Part shown: positions 62,454 through 64,000 of the stretch, in pieces
Position numbering within the stretch: the first letter of the stretch is position 1
Layout: each line of letters starts with the position of its first letter
Assembly: GCF_017355785.1 (NCBI RefSeq)
Contig: NZ_JAFEWE010000002.1
Span: forward strand, 422,618 to 486,617
Direction of reading: 5' to 3'
From: Desertivirga arenae
Lineage (GTDB): Bacteria; Bacteroidota; Bacteroidia; Sphingobacteriales; Sphingobacteriaceae
DNA: 64,000 bases
The notes under the pieces: model-generated
What the model was told of the DNA's origin: nothing
Database searches by the model: none
Seen by the model: the letters and a program-made list of their open reading frames with translations, nothing else
Position numbers and translations under genes: made by a program

Positions 62454-63845
62454 ATGAATAAAAAACACCTGCTATTTATTTGGCTTCTTCTAACACAGTA
62501 CTGTAGTTATGGCCAGGCATTACGCATAAGTAACAATGGAAGATATATAGAGACAGAGGAGCACAAACCTTTTTTGTGGATCGGCGACACGGCCTGGGAA
62601 TTGTTCCATAAGCTGAGGAAAGAAGAGGCATTTTACTTTTTAGAAAAGCGTAAAAAACAAGGATTTAACGTTATCCAAGCGGTTATCCTATCGGAAACAG
62701 ACGGACTAAGAACCCCGAATGCTTATGGGCAACTGCCTTTTAAGGAACTGGATCCCACTCAACCAAATATCCCTTATTTTGAACTTATAGATGCTATTGT
62801 AAACAAGGCGAAGTCTCTCGGAATTTACATGGTTATTTTACCCACGTGGGCGGATAAAGTACCGAACGACCGGCCAGGAAAAGGTCCTGTTATTTTCAAT
62901 AATGAAAATGCTGCGGCTTATGGTAGTTTTTTAGCCCACAGGTATCCACAGAAGAACGTGATCTGGATGTTGGGCGGCGACCGGAACGTACAAAACCAGG
63001 AAGCTTTTGATATCTGGAAAGCAATGGCAGTAGCTTTAAGAAATGGCAATTCTACCGACCAGTTGATAACTTATCATCCCGCAGGGGAACAATCCTCTTC
63101 AAAGTGGTTTCAAAACGAAAACTGGATTGATTTCAACGTTTACCAGTCTGGCCATGCCCATCGTTTTATGCCTGTTTATCAATTGGCAAAAGCCGACTAT
63201 TTTAAGACCCCTGTAAAACCAAGCCTGGATGCAGAACCTGCATATGAAGATATCCCGGTTGAATTTTGGGCCTTTATGGATTTTACTAAAGAGAAAAGTG
63301 TTCCTGACGCTATTTTGGATAAGGATGGACTTCTGGTAAAGAAAGAGCATTTCAAAAAAGGTTTCTTTACCGACTATGATGTGCGGGTACATGCCTATTG
63401 GAACTTACTATCAGGGGCCTGCGGTTACACTTATGGACACAACTCGGTTTGGCAGATGTTCAGGAAGGGTGATACCCCTGTCATACCAACCTTGACGGAC
63501 TGGACTGGTGCCCTTGACCGATCGGGTGCGAATCAGATGAGACATCTGAAAAAGGTATTTACTAAATACGACTTTTCAAAGCTGGTACCTGATGAGGGAC
63601 TTATTTCCGGGCAGGGTGGAGATGACAGTACTTATATCGCGTCAGCAAGCGCGGCAGACGATTCCTACGCATTGGTCTATCTTGCCCTTGGTCAAGACGT
63701 TGTTGTAAAAAAAGGTGCAAAGCGCAGGGCCTGGTGGTTTGATCCCAGAACGGGAATAAAGTTCAGGGCCAAAGTCACGGGCAATGTCTTCACACCTCCT
63801 AGTTCAGGATTTGGTAATGATTGGTTACTTATCCTTGAGAAATAA
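62454..63845 (+). CDS. GH140-like (DUF4038, apiosidase-type) glycoside hydrolase
   Basis: Protein of 463 aa, signal peptide ending SYGQ. The DUF4038 TIM barrel starts LRISNNGRYIETEEHKPFLWIGDTAWELFHKLRKEEAFYFLEKRKKQGFNVIQAV, with NVIWMLGGDRN and PSLDAEPAYE, where catalytic carboxylates are expected. A C-terminal beta domain (WWFDPRTGIKFRAKVTG...FTPPSSGFGNDWLLILE) fits the putative collagen-binding-like domain seen in these enzymes. Known GH140 members release apiose from pectin RG-II, but the wider family is diverse, so the substrate here is open. Confidence 0.87.
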   Translation: MNKKHLLFIWLLLTQYCSYGQALRISNNGRYIETEEHKPFLWIGDTAWELFHKLRKEEAFYFLEKRKKQGFNVIQAVILSETDGLRTPNAYGQLPFKELDPTQPNIPYFELIDAIVNKAKSLGIYMVILPTWADKVPNDRPGKGPVIFNNENAAAYGSFLAHRYPQKNVIWMLGGDRNVQNQEAFDIWKAMAVALRNGNSTDQLITYHPAGEQSSSKWFQNENWIDFNVYQSGHAHRFMPVYQLAKADYFKTPVKPSLDAEPAYEDIPVEFWAFMDFTKEKSVPDAILDKDGLLVKKEHFKKGFFTDYDVRVHAYWNLLSGACGYTYGHNSVWQMFRKGDTPVIPTLTDWTGALDRSGANQMRHLKKVFTKYDFSKLVPDEGLISGQGGDDSTYIASASAADDSYALVYLALGQDVVVKKGAKRRAWWFDPRTGIKFRAKVTGNVFTPPSSGFGNDWLLILEK

Positions 63846-63860
63846 AAGACAGGGAGGCAG

Positions 63861-64000
63861 CTAATGCTTATTCAATAGTCCCGGATAGTGCTTCTCTATG
63901 AGCTTTTTGTCATTTTCAGAAAGCTCTGAGAAGCTAAGCGGTTTATCCTGCTCCCTGGTTTGTTTCTGATTGATTTGCCCCAACAGGCTCCAGTTTCGCG
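63861..64000 (-). CDS. C-terminal end of an unidentified protein (partial)
   Basis: The last 46 or so codons of a gene that enters from the right edge. It reads SLLGQINQKQTREQDKPLSF, then SELSENDKKLIEKHYPGLLNKH and a TAG stop. Charged and likely helical; too short to name. It converges with the GH140-like gene, 15 nt apart. Confidence 0.55.
   Translation of the reverse strand, partial: RNWSLLGQINQKQTREQDKPLSFSELSENDKKLIEKHYPGLLNKH

Overview
The window looks like the chromosome of a Bacteroidota bacterium, most likely family Sphingobacteriaceae (Pedobacter or a close relative). The reasons are two SusC/SusD pairs, an ECF sigma / FecR anti-sigma / TonB-linked receptor trio, many SPII lipoproteins of the form ...SCKK, promoters of the TTTG-N18-20-TAnnTTTG type, and CheB/CheR, MASE3-kinase and TlpA-like families typical of that group. 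I saw no rRNA, tRNA, CRISPR array, transposase or phage structural module.

Layout. 1-5.0 kb (minus): a signalling operon of a MASE3 membrane histidine kinase, a phytochrome photosensory module with no output domain, and a CheB-CheR fusion cut by the window edge. 5.3-7.1 kb: a secreted protein with a C-terminal S74 chaperone domain. 7.1-19.7 kb (plus): ECF sigma factor, FecR anti-sigma, SusC, SusD, two thioredoxin-like proteins (one without its cysteines) and an M16 peptidase, consistent with a surface-signalled uptake system, perhaps for peptides. 19.8-29.5 kb: mixed accessory genes (outer-membrane receptor, lipoproteins, trypsin-like peptidase, cold-shock protein, acyltransferase, glycosyltransferase, zeta-like ATPase with a small overlapping gene). 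29.8-33.8 kb: a tryptophan operon trpD-trpF-trpB-trpA behind a leader peptide with tandem Trp codons and an attenuator; trpE, trpG and trpC are not here. 33.9-41.9 kb: a MITE-like repeat, a GH13 enzyme, a small gene with its own promoter and terminator, a beta-barrel protein, a universal stress protein, an SDR, a formylglycine-generating enzyme and a DUF1080-like protein.

42-64 kb is a polysaccharide-utilisation region. It holds a GH130 mannosylglucose phosphorylase with a sodium symporter, a divergent AraC regulator, a GH78 rhamnosidase with an O-acetylesterase, a five-gene operon susC-susD-surface glycan-binding protein-SGNH esterase-GH5, a second GH5 with a DctA-type symporter, and a GH140-like enzyme. 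Three intergenic spaces in this region share an almost identical block of about 33 bp, which suggests one regulator, perhaps the local AraC protein, controls all the units.

Intergenic DNA is unusually rich in short repeats: 16-bp and 19-bp minisatellites, two families of palindromic units and one element of about 424 bp with imperfect terminal inverted repeats. Of the features here, the shared PUL motif, the trp attenuator and the phytochrome-kinase-CheBR operon deserve the closest look.
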